Shown here: piece by piece, positions 24,831-37,266 of the stretch
How positions within the stretch are numbered: position 1 is the stretch's first letter
Layout of the letters: every line of letters begins with the position of its first letter
From: Nelumbo lutea
Lineage: Eukaryota; Streptophyta; Magnoliopsida; Proteales; Nelumbonaceae
Length of the DNA: 64,000 nt
Assembly: GCA_022828595.1 (NCBI GenBank)
Contig: JAKGHH010000008.1
Span: 5,879,728-5,943,727, forward strand
Direction: 5' to 3'
Notes under the pieces: generated by a model
The model's input: the letters and a program-made list of their open reading frames with translations, nothing else
Told to the model about the DNA's origin: nothing
Database searches by the model: none
Translations under genes and position numbers: made by a program

Positions 24831-26720
24831 GTGGAGATGTCGCAAGACACGTCGTACCTCGGTCAAGAACAGCCCGCCAACAAAGCCAAGCTAGCGAGAA
24901 GAGCAAACCAAAGGGAAGGAAGAAGTGAGCTCGGTGGCTACAAAGACCTGCACCTCCACTACTTTGTAGGTCATTCCCTCAGTCTCTCGAGCTCTTGGCG
25001 ACCCCGATGCCAAAAGACTTCAAGATGCCCCCCGTTAGACAAGTACGACAGGACCTTCAATCCTAATGACCATGTGGACTCTTTCCAGTCCCAGATGCAC
25101 CTAGTTGGGGCTTATGAGTCTTTCATGTGTATAGCCTTCTCTACTACCTTTAAAGGGGTAGTTCGAACTTGGTACCGAAACCTCGCGCTAGGCTCAATCA
25201 AAAGTTGGTCGTAGTTCACCGACTTGTTCACTACACATTTCATCACCATCAAAAAGTGCCCAAAGTCCCAGGAAAGCTTTCTCAGTGTGATTCAAAGGGA
25301 AGGAGAATCAATCAAGAGCTATATCAAACGCTTCAACTACACTTGCCTGTAGATATCAAACCTCGACCCGACAGTAAGACTCACTACAGCCAAGAAGGGA
25401 ATTACCCACAAGGAGTTTAAGTGGCATGTTGTGGCAAACAAACTGAAGGACATTACTGAATTCCTTAAGCTAGCAGATTAGTTCATTGGCAATGAAGAGG
25501 AGATCAATCAGAAGGTCCATAACCCACCACCGGAGAAGAGGAAGAGAGAAAGTGAAGGAACGGGCAGTGGCAAACGGAAGAGGAAGAAAAGCAAGTCCCT
25601 GAGCAGGGGAAGAAACAACTCTAGAAGTCAGTCCCCCTTATGATCTCGTAAATCAGGTTGGCGCTCCAGGACCCCACCTGTGGAGAGAACGAACTACACA
25701 CCCTTGAATGCTAAAAGAGGAGAGATCCTAATGGCCATTAAGGATTCCTACTTCGTCAAATGGCTTCCCAAGCTAAGGGGAGATCCAACAGCAAGGAACC
25801 CGAACGTTTATTGCCACTTTCATCGAGATCATGGGCATAGTACAGAGAACTGTAGGAACCTTCACGATGAGATCGAAGAACTCATTCGACGCGGATACAG
25901 GAATGCCCCCAAAGCCAGCAGGCAGAACAAGCAATCGTCACAACAGTTGCTAGAAGAGAGGCCGATCCATGGGGTAATTAACATGGTTATTGACGGGTCC
26001 ATCATCGTGGGGTGTACATCGACAGCCGGGAGGACCTCGGTGCACGAGCTAGAAAATGAAGAGGAAAACCTGCCAAAGCGACCTAAGCTTGAAGGACCGA
26101 TATACTTCTCTAATGACGATGCACGTAGGATCTAGTATCCTCAAGACGATGCCCTGGTAATAAAGCTATGGATCAATGACTTCGAAGTAAAGCGAATATT
26201 GGTAGACTCGGGTAGCTTGGCCGACATACTCTTCAAGGAAACGTTTGATAAATTACAATTATAGTAGAGCGACCTGTAACCGACGGATACCCCTTTTGTA
26301 GGGTTCAACAGTGAGGAGGTCAAACCTCTTGGACGAGTCACAATACCTGTAGAGGCCGACACGTGGCCAAATATTGTGCGGTTTGAGCACACCTTCCTAG
26401 TAGTTGCGACTCCCTCCCCCTATAACGCCATAGTAGGTCGGCCCATCACGCATGTTCTACACGCAGTAGTATCCACCTATTACTTGGCGATGAAGTTCTC
26501 AACTGACTACAGGGTGGGAAGCGTGGGAGGTGATCATCTCGAATAGCACAAATGCTACGTGGCTGCTCTTAAAGGAAAGGCAAAGCTAGCAGAAGATGTC
26601 GAGCTCGAGCGACCTGCGGAGTACACCGACGAGCGAGCTGCCCTAATAGAGGAGATAGTCCACATACCGATCTCTGTTGACGAACTGAAAGACTCTCCAA
26701 ATCGGTGCCTCGACTAATGA
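24831..26720 (+). pseudogene. Gag-protease remnant of gypsy element
   Basis: Pieces of one broken reading frame. 24831-25214 holds the retrotransposon gag domain (DPNDHVDSFQ-like region, then FSTTFKGVVRTWYRNL). 25680-26135 holds the zinc knuckle (C-x-F-H...G-H...C at residues about 42-54 of that piece). From about 26136 the protease motif VDSGSLADILF and the block PYNAIVGRPITHVLHAVVST follow. Several in-frame stops (for example near 25212, 26133 and 26262) interrupt it. Confidence 0.8.
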
Positions 26721-26779
26721 ACCACTCCGCTCCCAACTAGTAAGTTTCTTACTCAAAAATTTAGATATTTTTGCTTAGT

Positions 26780-27391
26780 CCACGACAGAAATGCCCAGAA
26801 TTGATTCAAAAGTTATAACTCACAAATTGAACGTTGACCCTTTAGTTAGGCCAGTAAGGTAGAAGAAGTGCAACCTCGCCCCGGAACGTTGGAGGGTAGT
26901 TGATGAAGAGATTGGGAAGCTCCTAGCGGCAGACTTCATCAGGGAAGTCCACTACCTGAGTTGGGTGGCCAACCCCGTTCTGGTGAAACAAGCCAATGAC
27001 AAGTGACGCATGTGCGTCGATTACACTGACTTGAATAGAGCATGCCCAAAAGATTGCTTCCAGCTACCCAAGATCGACTGCCTGGTGGATGCGATCTCAG
27101 GGCATGAGTTGCTGAGCTTTCTAGATGGCTATTCCGGTTAAATCATTCATAACCGAGCTTGGGTTATATTGTTACAAGGTCATGTCCTTTGGATTGAAAA
27201 ATGCTGGGGCAACCTTTCAACGCCTTGTAAATAAGATTTTTGAGCCGTTAATCGGTAATAAAATAGAGTGCTATGTTGATGATATGGTCGTAAAGACCCA
27301 ATTTTTGAATTTTCTATTGAATGATTTAAAAAGTGTTTTTTAAATTTTGCGAAGCTATAACATGAAGCTAAATCCAAATAAGTGCGTCTTC
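26780..27391 (+). pseudogene. Reverse transcriptase remnant (gypsy), truncated
   Basis: Recognisable blocks in order: LAADFIREVHYLSWVANPVL, MCVDYTDLNRACPKD, LPKID, HELLSFLDGYSG, then after a frame change MSFGLKNAGATFQRLVNKIF and the catalytic YVDDMVVKT, ending KLNPNKCVFG. A stop in the CVDYTDLN region and the frame change near 27120-27160 make it non-functional. The sequence stops being RT exactly where LTR homology begins. Confidence 0.85.
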
Positions 27392-27960
27392 GGGTATCTA
27401 GTCCAGTTCGGGACTGAAGAATCGAAGTTTCAGATTGGAAATAGCAGGGTGAAGCGTCGTATAACCAACTCCGAAGGCCTTCCCAACAGATCTCGAATCT
27501 CTTGGGATCACGATGAGTCAACGGATCCCGAATCTCCCGAGGTCATGATAAGAACCTATCTCGGTTCTGCCTGAATTGGAGTTGGACGATAAGCCTCATC
27601 CACATACCGCCCTCCTCCAAAAGCGGAACCAACCTTATCTCTACAGCCCGGGGATTCCAGAGCTCTTTTGTGAAGTACATGACTACTCTAGTATATAAAG
27701 ACTCGAAATCTCAAGGCAAATGTACACGTGATTACTCTACTCACTAGCACTCAAGCTCTCAAGCATTCAACTCGCATTTACGGCATACTTACTAACTTAA
27801 GCATTGGAGCGACCTCACCGGGTTAATTACCCCAGACTCTCTGATAGACTGTTTTGCAGATCGGTCCAACTCGCCATTCACCTGGAGTCCGAATCACCCT
27901 CCAGCTAGGAATAGTCCGAATCGCCATTCACCTGGATTCTCTGATAGACTGTTTTATTCT
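27391..27960 (+). repeat. Truncated and rearranged 3' LTR
   Basis: 27391-27915 matches 23404-23930 of the 5' LTR. The junction sequence GGGTATC is present in the LTR and at the break, suggesting deletion through short homology. After the CCAGCTAGGA block the end is abnormal: CGAATC/GCCATTCACCTGGA and CTCTGATAGACTGTTTT, already seen upstream near 27825-27890, are repeated instead of the normal LTR terminus. Confidence 0.7.
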
Positions 27961-28499
27961 ATTTGAATAAAAATAACTTCCCTTAGACCTCAACTTATGA
28001 TCCCTTTAATAAAATCATTGTGTTTAAAGCAATTTTATCGATAAAAATATGTTAACATTATTGGATCTTAATTGGTGGATCCGGATCAATATCCAATTGA
28101 AAACGGATCTGTTTTTAGAGCCAAAACCCACTTTAAAGTTAAACAAGTCGATTTTCGAGCTACGTAGATAATGGGACATCGTTGATTGACATATCATTTT
28201 GCAAAAAAGAGAATGAAGCACTCAAAAGTCAAAACACTAAGAAAACATAACCTCTGCCCACGTTTACAAGAACCGGGGGTCTAAGACGAAAAAACGAAAG
28301 ATATGGATATGTTTGCTTGCTTATTTTATTTCATTTCTATTTACATAAATTTTCTTACTAATGCCAACTCATGCCTGACATATACCATCTCATTGGCAAT
28401 TAGCATTCGACCCAAAGCCTAAAACCCAGGAGAAGGAAAATATTTGATTCCTACCCTGTTGGATGACATTGTTCCAAGTTACAACGGACTTAGGATCCT

Positions 28500-29023
28500 T
28501 TTGGTTTAGGGTTTAAGAGATTATGATCACAAACCAAACGAATCCTTAAAGTTTAGTGTTAGGGATTAGGGATTTAGAGATTAATGCTTTAAGATTAAGG
28601 GCTTAAAAGTTAGATTTTAGAGTTTAAGGTTCAAGGTTTAGGGTTAGGGATTTAGATTTTAGGTTTAAGGGTCTGTTTGGTTTGCTGGAATAGGGGTTTG
28701 GAATCAAAATCGGAATGGGATATTCCGATTCTAACTGTTTGGTTGGGTGGAATCGGAATCCCATTCCCATTTCTGCTAGAATGACATTCTTCCATTTGAG
28801 GGAATGGCCATTCTCTACTCAACTGCCCCTCCCTTGGGAATGAAATCTCATTCTTGTTGATTTTAATTCTCATTCTCATTCTTGTCTGAACCAAACAGAC
28901 TATGGAAATGGACCATTCCGAATTCTAAAAGATTTTGATTCCGATTCCAACTACGAACCTAACGGGCCCTAAGAGCTTAGAGTTTAGATTTGAAGAGTTT
29001 ACGATTTAATTCCAAAAATCTAA
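28500..29023. repeat. Degenerate telomere-like (TTTAGGG-type) tract
   Basis: From about 28500 to 28668, and again at 28970-29023, the sequence is dominated by variants of the plant telomere unit (GTTTAGGGTT, GTTAGGGATTAGGGATTTAG, GGTTTAGGGTTAGGGATTTA, TTTAGGTTTAAGGG). It is interrupted by a MITE at 28669-28969. No long perfect array remains. Confidence 0.65.
28669..28969. mobile_element. PIF/Harbinger-type MITE, 301 bp, TAA target duplication
   Basis: Left end GGGTCTGTTTGGTT; the complement of the right end is GGGCCCGTTAGGTT. TAA flanks both sides (28666-28668 and 28970-28972). The interior is rich in GGAATCGGAATC and its complement. A 3-bp TAA/TTA duplication with GGGYCYGTTTGG ends is the Tourist/Harbinger signature. 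Confidence 0.8.
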
Positions 29024-29288
29024 GGATCAATTTGGTTCACAGCCGGAATCAGAGTGGTCTATTGTAGTATGTTTAGTTGAGAAAGGAATGAGAATGAGAA
29101 TTGGAATAAACAAGAATGAGATCATTTCCAAGAGAGGGGTAGGGAATGGTCATTTCCTCATATTGGGGAATTTCATTCTAACAGGAGTAGGAATGGGATT
29201 CCAATTCCACTCAACCAAACAACTGGAATTGGAATAGCCCATTCCGATTCCGATTCCAGACCCCTATTCCCGCGAACCAAATGGGACC
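29024..29288. mobile_element. Second PIF/Harbinger-type MITE, opposite orientation
   Basis: Left end GGATCAATTTGGTT; the complement of the right end is GGTCCCATTTGGTT. It is flanked by TAA at 29021-29023 and 29289-29291. Its interior is an inverted relative of the 28669 element (for example GGGAATGGTCATTTCC against GGAATGGCCATTC). It lies only 54 bp away. Confidence 0.75.
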
Positions 29289-29459
29289 TAAAAAGGGCAG
29301 GACACATGTCCCCCTTTCCAATAGGACAGGAGCCAAGTATTGTCCCTGAGGGGAAAATTTAAACTTCCGAAATTTCGGCGTCCGAAATACTTCCACTTAA
29401 ACCGAAATAGTCGTAAAAATTCAGTAGGAGACCCAATTTAAAATCACGATTCACGACTC

Positions 29460-31720
29460 ATGAGGTGACGGAGATGGAAAAGGCGCGCTTTAAGCAGTTT
29501 GTTTCATGTTCCCGCTATAGTGTTTGCAGACTACAATCCGGCAGTGCTTTTTCTCTGCCTCGAAAGTCAAAACCAGTTCTCCTTCTCTCCTCCCCTGCCT
29601 TATCTATATTGAGATTCGAGATACATCTCAAATAAGGAAAGAAGATTCATCTTTAACCAAAGGCGAAGGTTTGTAGGTTTGTTCTAAGACTACGATCCTC
29701 TGTCTCATTACTCATTCTCTGTGACTAAGGCGTTAGGGTTTTCGCTGCATATGTAAATTGGTGATTATCATGTGTAAACTGTTGGAATTATCTGTTTACA
29801 TTGTGACGCCTGTTGATTCCGATCTCCGATCACTATCCTCTAATGTTTCTTTAATAAGAATATATAATTTGAATTGGGTTTATTTCTTCGTTAAACACTC
29901 TATGAGTGCGAGAGATGAACGCGTTTTTTGTGTACTACTTTTCTTCGTTCGAACACTCATATTTAATTTCACTTTCGTGTGTTTTCTTCTGAACACCTGC
30001 AGCATTGTATGGCCGGAAATTGTTTTATTCTGCATCTGGATTCCGGAAGATACGTGAAATGGGGAGTATCCAAATTGGCATTTGTTGTACTGTTTAAATA
30101 TTGTCACTGCAGATATTCATTTATTTACTTTAGGGAGCTTATTGCAAAGGGATAAAAGCAGGAGGCCGATCTACGAGCAACTGAGCCCTTGAATCTTAAA
30201 AGGAGGCCCTGCTGCTTCATGCTTTAGAAACTGAATATCTTAAGGCAGGATCTCACTCAGCAAGTCCAGAACCTCAAGGTAGAATCAGAAAGAATCAAAA
30301 CTGATAATAAGCAGCTTCCAAACTTAAGGCAAGGGAATGATCAGCTAAACATAGAGCTTTACATGCCAGGTTTATATTCAATTTTTATTGATTTTGTAAT
30401 TTGTAATGCAAGTATCGTTATCAGATTTGTCATGGAGACACTGAAAGGCTAAAAGGAGAATTCTTTTATTAGAACTGTTTTGGTATGAGAAGGATGGTAT
30501 TGACCTATTGGAAAAGAGGTAAGCAATGGAGACCTTGATTTCCATTGCACGTGAAATTGAAAAAATCTACTTGTCAACCTTGAGGGTAGGCTGAGGGGTG
30601 CTGGTATGATTTGTGCCTTAAAACCAAATTCATATAAAATCCTCTAATTATGATGAAATGTTACTTGATCACTTGCATCCTTTACTTGATGCAGAGTTTT
30701 CTTTTTTGAGAAATTTGGTAAGATTAGGTCACATGAAACTTCTCTTGTGTGAGGCATACGCAAGAAAGCCATGGTTGTTGAAATATATATTTTACAATGA
30801 AGATCATCCACTGTTTTACTTTTCTCCATTCTTTTTCTGGGATACTAGGTACTGCTGCAAACTGCTATTAGGGGGAGACAATGTTGGTGTAATCAGCAAG
30901 TGACAAGGATCGGCTTTCTGAAGTTATGTCAAGTGGTGAAGAGGATGAAGGGTGTCAATAGACTGGTTTTGAATTGGATGCCATCCAAACCAACATCAAT
31001 TTGGACGGATTGAACGGACCAACAAGACATATTGAATTGGGCCAGTCCAGACTTATTGGTCCAAAGTATTTATTGGATTGGATTGGACTTGGTTCGTCCA
31101 TAATGAATTTATATTGGATTGGGTTGGATTGAGCCAATATCTGGTCCATTGATAGAAGATAAGAATATAGGTGTCAATGGACCAGGTTTGGATTAGAATA
31201 ATCTAAATTAAAACAAATTTGAACAGATTGGATGGTTCAGACATTGAATTGGACCGGTCCAAATGGTCCAAAATATTTGTTGGATTGGATTGGACCTGGT
31301 CCATTTGTTATGGACTCACATTGGACTGGATTGGATTGAACCAAATCCAGTCCAATTGACACCCCTAGATGAAGGTGTGGTTGTTTTTCCTATGACACTT
31401 GAGGAAATTTTGGAAGAATCAATAGCCAAGGGACAGAAGAAAAGAGGATGGGATAGACCAACTACTTTTTCTTGTTGCTGGATCATAATGCTGTATTTTC
31501 AGGTTTTTTGGGATTTGCTTATCTGAATCTGTTTGATGGTTCTGTGTAGCTTTAAGCCTTTGGGTCATTTGAGGGTTAGGAATTGGGTTCTCTAATTTTA
31601 TTTAAAAAAAATTCCCCTTTCCCCTATGTGGATATGGAGCTATCAGTTCCCTATGTATAGTTTTATCTTTTGGATATGACTGGGCTGTAGTTTAAAGAAG
31701 GGAGAGCTAAAACAGAGGGT
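29460..31720 (+). pseudogene. Decayed gene of unknown family
   Basis: 29460-29750 looks like a CT-rich promoter/leader. 30130-30370 contains a charged, coiled-coil-like frame (RQDLTQQVQNLKVESERIKT) interrupted by stops and shifts. 30895-31500 reads through SDKDRLSEVMSSGEEDEG, then a hAT-type MITE, then VVVFPMTLEEILEESIAKGQ. Removing the MITE and one copy of its target duplication restores the frame across the insertion. I do not recognise the family. The scattered stops and the insertion in coding sequence argue for a pseudogene, though some pieces could be exons of an expressed relic. Confidence 0.4.
30952..31367. mobile_element. hAT-type MITE (two head-to-tail units) with 8-bp target duplication
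   Basis: Flanked by GATGAAGG at 30944-30951 and 31368-31375. The right end is ATTGACACCCCTA; the left end is GTGTCAAT and lacks the outermost bases. The interior consists of two similar units (30952-31150 and about 31171-31367), each starting GGTGTCAAT and containing TTGGATTGGATTGGAC. It interrupts an exon-like frame. Confidence 0.75.
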
Positions 31721-31879
31721 AGAATATGAGCTATTGAGTTCAAGGATAGCTTTGTAATCAACACCAAAAAAAAAAAAAAAACAAATGGATTACATCCACA
31801 TGCTAGGGAGGGATTGATTTGTCACCTTGTTTAATGAAGAGTGTTAGAGATATATCAATAGTGGGTAAGTATGGGAGAA

Positions 31880-34000
31880 TGGCTGACAAAAAAGAAGGAA
31901 ATAGCTAAGGTGCTTGAAGAAGCTATTCGGTTAGTAGGGGATGTTGATGAAGATTTTCAAGAGTCATGGATCCAAAATCTTAACTTACCAAGCTTGAACA
32001 GAGAACATATCTCTATTGTTGGAGGAGGGGCCAACTAAAGAAGAGGTTCTTAATGTTGTGAAATCAATGAATCCACAGAAAGCCCCGGGACCGGATGGTT
32101 TTACAACATTCTTCTTTCAGAAATACTGGAATTTGTTGGGGAAGGACATCTATCAATCAGTGGTAGAATTTTTTCCATTGTGAGTCCCTATTGAAGGAGT
32201 GGAACAACACAAATTTAGTATTTATACCTATAAGCTGGTTTCTTGAAAGGAAGACAAATAACAGATCACATTTTGCTAGCAAAGGAAATTATTCACAAGA
32301 TGAACAAGAAAAAGAAAGGAAAAGGGTGGGTAGCCATCAAAGTTGATATGTCAAAAGCATATGATAGAATGGGATGGCAGTTCTTTGATGGCAGGGATGG
32401 GAAAAATGGGTTTCCCATAGAAATGGTGTAATCTAGTGCATCAGTGCATTAGTACTCCTACTTTTGCAATAAAATTGAATGGTGGTACTTTTGGGCATTT
32501 TAAAATAAAAAGGGATCTTTGGTAGGGGGATCCAATCTCTCCATATCTTTTCATATTGGGGATGTAGGTACTCTCTGCGATTTTGGAAAGAGAAGCTGCA
32601 GAAGGGAATATTGAAGGATATAAGATTGCTGACTCAAATCTACATCACAGACAGAAAGATGTTAATGAGATACATAGGGATGAGAGCACTGGGATCCAAA
32701 GAAAAATATTTGGGATCTAATATCTATTCAACTTGTAGAGATTAACATCAGTTTAAAGAAATGGAGGAGACAGTGCAAAATAAACTGTGTGCTTGGAAAG
32801 CAAAGCTGTTGTTGCAATCTGGAAGGACAACCTTGATTAAGGCTGTAGCTCAAGCGATTCCCATATACACAATGTCAACTTCTATATTTCCATCTCAGAT
32901 ATTGAAAGAAATAAAAAGAAGGCAAAGGGATTTCTGGTGGGGAAATGATATAAAAAGAAGAAATTACATTCAATTGCTTGGGACAAATTTTGCAAACAAA
33001 AGCACAAAGGAGGTGTGGGTTTTCAAGAAGGAAGATAGATGAATTTGGCTTTATTTGGAAAGCAAGTTTGGACTCTTAAATGAAGAGAACAGTTTTTGGG
33101 TTGCAATGATAAAAACAAAGTACTACCCAAATAGTAGTTTCTTTGATGAGAAGCTCACAAAGCAAGGCTCAAGTTGGTGGAGGCAAGTAAGGAAAATGGT
33201 GAAAATTTTTAAAGCAAATACTTGTTGGAAAGTCAAGGATGGTTACAAGGCAAATGCTTTAACTAACCCTTGGATCCCCACTTTAGCAGGTAAAATACCA
33301 ATACCAAATGCCACTTTGGGGCATTCACGGATTAGATGCATGGTTTCGGATCTAATAAAATATGATGGAAGCTGGGATATGGACAAAGTCAGAGATTTTT
33401 GATGAGATATCTACAATGCACATTCTTCAGGTACCTCAAAGCCGTAGGAATCATTCTGATACAATCTTATGGACTCAGAACAAACTAGGAAAATATACAG
33501 TAAAATCTGCTTATTTGGCTTTCCTACACCAACCACCAACATCATCAAACTCCTCTATCAAATGGTCCAGAATCTGGAGTACCAAAATGCTATATATATT
33601 TCAAGTTTTTACTTGGAAGGATTATTAGGGTGGTGTTATCACAAAAGATAAGGTAAAACATAAATACAAAGAAGAGGACACAAGTTGTGCTCTGTGCAAG
33701 CAGCACTCAGAAAATTTCCACCACTTATTTTTCCTTTGCCCTTTCTCAAAAGATGTTTGGTGTCAGCTGGGAATCAATCCTGAACTGGTCGCACAAAAAC
33801 CTTTGCGCATCATTGTTTGAGGAGTGGTGGAATAATCTTCCTTCCTCACTTAACAAGAAAGAAAAATGTAATCTTTTTGTGCGGGTTTGCATTATCATGA
33901 GATTAATATGGGATGCAAGAAATAATGGAGTGATTCAGAAGAAATTCATTGACCCACAAACCCTGGTTTGTAAAGCTCAGCATTACATTAAAAGGTAAGT
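31880..34000 (+). mobile_element. Decayed L1-type non-LTR retrotransposon (LINE)
   Basis: Collinear fragments of plant LINE ORF2 in shifting frames: NPQKAPGPDGFTTFFFQKYW (about 32070), LKGRQITDHILLAKEIIH with IKVDMSKAYDRMGWQF (32243-32400), DPISPYLFILGM (about 32535), WKAKLLLQSGRTTLIKAVAQ (32790-32850), FFDEKLTKQGSSWWRQV (about 33140) and a zinc-binding RT tail with GKYTVKSAYLAF and CALCKQ...HHLFFLC (33490-33740). The segment that should hold the FADD/YADD catalytic box, between about 32630 and 32690, is missing. No endonuclease ORF is recognisable upstream. Confidence 0.85.
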
Positions 34001-34745
34001 GGCTTGGGACCAATGTTGAGCAAATGCATGTTACCTTTTAATTTAAGTGGTGAGCTGGTCCGTATTTTGCCACCTGAAAAACCGAAAGTTGCAGCCCCTG
34101 TTGGCTGTAATATAGCAAGGATTTATGTCTTACCAGACGTCACGTGCATCCTTCTTCAGTTCTTCTGGTTAGTGGTTACATTACACGTCAGACCGTTCCC
34201 GAGAGTCGTTGCCTCGTTGGATAGCACGCATTTTCATATAGGGTCAAGAGGCGCACGATGCGCGTCTCATTTTAATCGTTTTTTTGCTTTATGCACCGAA
34301 TCACCGACACCACATCCTGTTACGTGTAGTGTAGAATAATAATTGAAGCCAGCTGCCAGCCCAGCCCTATCCTGGAGACCATAATATGTCGTCAAAAACA
34401 TTGGCAGAGATGTGGAACCAAGTCCTAAGATGTCAGGAGGAGCCATGCTCTCAAGCGGCGTCGGTGCGTGTGCCCTGCTCCCGGTGTATGATGGGATGAT
34501 ATATTGGTGCCAGACGGCCAGATGGCAAGATTGATATATAGAGACCCAAGGGGAGCCCCAGTATGAAGTAATGAATATGAAATTATAAATTATTTCCGAA
34601 ACGTTGTAGGGCGGGGGCGCCTCCTTGTGGGGGCTGATTCAAGCCGTATTAGCTATTAAATGTAATTGTCTACACAACAGTTAATGATGCAAATGGTCTT
34701 TACAGTGCGGTGTGGTGTGGTTCCAACCACTCCATGGCGAAACTT

Positions 34746-34842
34746 AAGCTCCATTTGGAAAAGTATAAATACAAATATGTATAATATAAAATCTTATATT
34801 ATATATATATACATTTATAATTGTACTCTTCTAACTGACCTA
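34746..34842. mobile_element. MITE of about 100 bp, copy 1
   Basis: It reads AAGCTCCATTTGGAAAAGTA at the left, continues with TATAAATACAAAT and TATTATATATATA, and ends CTCTTCTAACTGACC. It aligns end to end with 37267-37366. Confidence 0.5.
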
Positions 34843-36248
34843 ACATTTTTGGGTGTCACGCAAATACAATGGTGATTTTGTCTTTAGACTCCCAGGTAAA
34901 AGAAAACCATGTTCCGATTCTGTGTTGCTTCAAAAAAAAAGTTCATATTTACTTGCCACAATAAGAAACATTTCACCAAGAATTTGTTGTGCCCACACCA
35001 GTCTCAATACACGTGCATATTTTGGCTCGTTTCAAAATTAATATTATTTTATCTTCTTTGTGGTAGGTGAGATCTATTTACTATTTATAGTTTATACCGT
35101 TCTTTATATATTATATAGTTTATATACTTTTATTTGGTATTTTTATGAATAAATAACTCTTTATATTATGGGACTAAAGAAATGGAATCGCTCGACAAAT
35201 GTTCCTCTAATTTTATTTATTTATTTACGAGACCACCCGCAGTGGTAAGATTAACAGCTGGGTTACATTTGGCTACAACAACACCATATTCTCCACTAGG
35301 AGGGGACCATTTCTAAACCCTATTACACAAATCACTCCATTTAAAGAGCTTTTGCGTAAGTTTCCGTCAAAATTTTATTTCAGTCACAATCTTGTTGATA
35401 AATTTAGATCAGATTTTCTACTTTGCTGAAGTTTATATTCATTCTGAATTTTCAAATATGATACAAAGAAAACCGATAACCATGCCAAAAAGGGAAGTTA
35501 TAATTTGTAAATCATGTCTGGTTTGCTTTAGCCATTAAGGCTCAGAAAGAATATAAATAGAAATATGTACGGTGCAGTGTTGTGTTGTGCCTAAAGGGGT
35601 GAAGTGTTGCGCACATTGCATCAGAGGGATTGGGGATGGGGCAAAGAGTAGGGTGCATGTGAAGCTCACTAGCTATATCACAGAGAATCTGTGTTATTAT
35701 AAACAACATATAATATGTATTTCTGAAATTGTCTTCCTGATACTTTTTGTTGATTTTTCATGAAAACACAGAGAACATATGGAATTGATCCTGCAGATCT
35801 ACAAGCTCTTAGGGATATGGCTAGTCAGCTCTATGTACACCTAAAGTCTATCGTTAAAACACTAATTACAGGTTTTTAATTTTATTATATTATTTTCTTT
35901 TATTATTGCATATATAAATAATTATATACATCAAAATTCATATAAAATGAAAATTTAAGATTTTTTTTTATTTTTTATCTATTTTTTAATTTATGTTAAA
36001 TTTTTATTACTTTTTAAAAATTTTAAAAAAATATGGCTTGACCTGGTTTATGACCTGGTCTGGCCTAAAATTTGGCCCACGGTATGGCACAAACTGACCC
36101 TTCAAAGTATCTTAGGGAGGAAAGCACAACCCGCACTTTGCCCAGACCATGCCATGCCGGTCTAACACAACCCGATGCACACCTTAATCTAATCAACTGT
36201 CTTTTATTTGTTACTTTTAGGATTTAATGTTTAAGGTTTAGATATGAA

Positions 36249-36590
36249 AAGACTTTTTTGGCTCACGGGAATGAAGGTTTGGAATTAGAATCTTAATAAC
36301 CCATTTTCATTTCAACCCTTTGGTTGGGTGAAATGGCATTTCCCTATAAGTGTAGCGATTCTAGCCTCTCCCGTCAGGAATGAGAATCTCATTCCAACTG
36401 CCCCTCCCCCCTAAAAAATACAAATTACTTAAAAGCTTATTTTCCTATATCTAATGCGAACCATCTTTGGGAATTGTGTATATCTTATGGATTCTGATTT
36501 TGATTTCCATCTGAATTAACAGAATAAACGAATTGGTGATTCTAATTCCGTTTCCATTTCAAATTCTAACTGTGAACGAAACCGACCCGA
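36249..36590. mobile_element. Decayed Harbinger-type MITE
   Basis: It shares internal blocks with the 28669 element (CTTTGGTTGGGTGAAATGGC, AGGAATGAGAATCTCATTCC, CTGCCCCTCCC, CTAACTGTGAACG). The terminal repeats are imperfect (GACTTTTTTGGCTCACGGG at the left; GAACGAAACCGACCC at the right). Confidence 0.55.
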
Positions 36591-37266
36591 ATAAATAGCA
36601 TTTTCATTTGTAAAACTGAAAGTGATGGGATGCAACCACTTTTTGGTAAATAGGTAATTCCAATAAATCATTCACAAAAAAAAAATCCAATAAATTAAAT
36701 GTCACGATACTTGGCAAAAGGAAGCATTCATAAATCATAATTTCTGATATCTGATTGGGAGAGATGGGGCGAATGGAGTCTATGGCATCTCATTTGAAGG
36801 AGTTGTTTTCTGGGTTATTTTCTACTATATGGCAAAAATAATTTTCAAGAATTGGAAATTCCTACCAAACCAAACGCATATAAAATAAAAAAATGTAAGA
36901 AAAATGTTTTCTATTTTCTCTTATAAAAGAAAAGAAAACGAGGCAGTGTTTGGTTTGTTAGAAAATGTGATCTCAAACTTTCTATTTTCTTGTTACCTTC
37001 TATCGAACCAAATGCGATATTTATGTCTAATTGGCCTTAGAATTGTTTGTTACTAACAAATGGGTGGGCATGCTGTGCTCCCTGCACCCTAATGCTTCCT
37101 ATTTTTTATTTTATATATATTTCTTATAAAATTAAGCTGGATTACACAAAATGAGAGGTAACATGTCCCCACAAATCACCAAGAACCTGCAATTCAATTT
37201 GTCACTTAATTAGCCTCTTTGATAATATGTCTGTATTGAACGCTTTTCTCCAATTGGTCCTTCGGC

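Larger units (their letters stand above)
23254..27960 (+). mobile_element. Ty3/gypsy LTR retrotransposon, internally deleted and decayed
   Basis: Order: 5' LTR, primer-binding region, gag with zinc knuckle, aspartic protease, part of reverse transcriptase, then the last part of the 3' LTR. RNase H and integrase are absent. The RT frame runs up to the conserved KLNPNKCVFG block and continues directly into LTR sequence at about 27391. The YCHFHRDHGHSTENC knuckle and VDSGSLADILF protease resemble the Tat-like branch of plant gypsy elements. Many stops and frame changes show it is dead. Both LTRs carry a TATA-like box (TATATAAAGAC). Confidence 0.85.

Noticed and set aside
34130..34640. GC-richer intergenic segment as a hidden gene
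   Set aside because: The 111-codon frame at 34004 has no recognisable domain or splice context.
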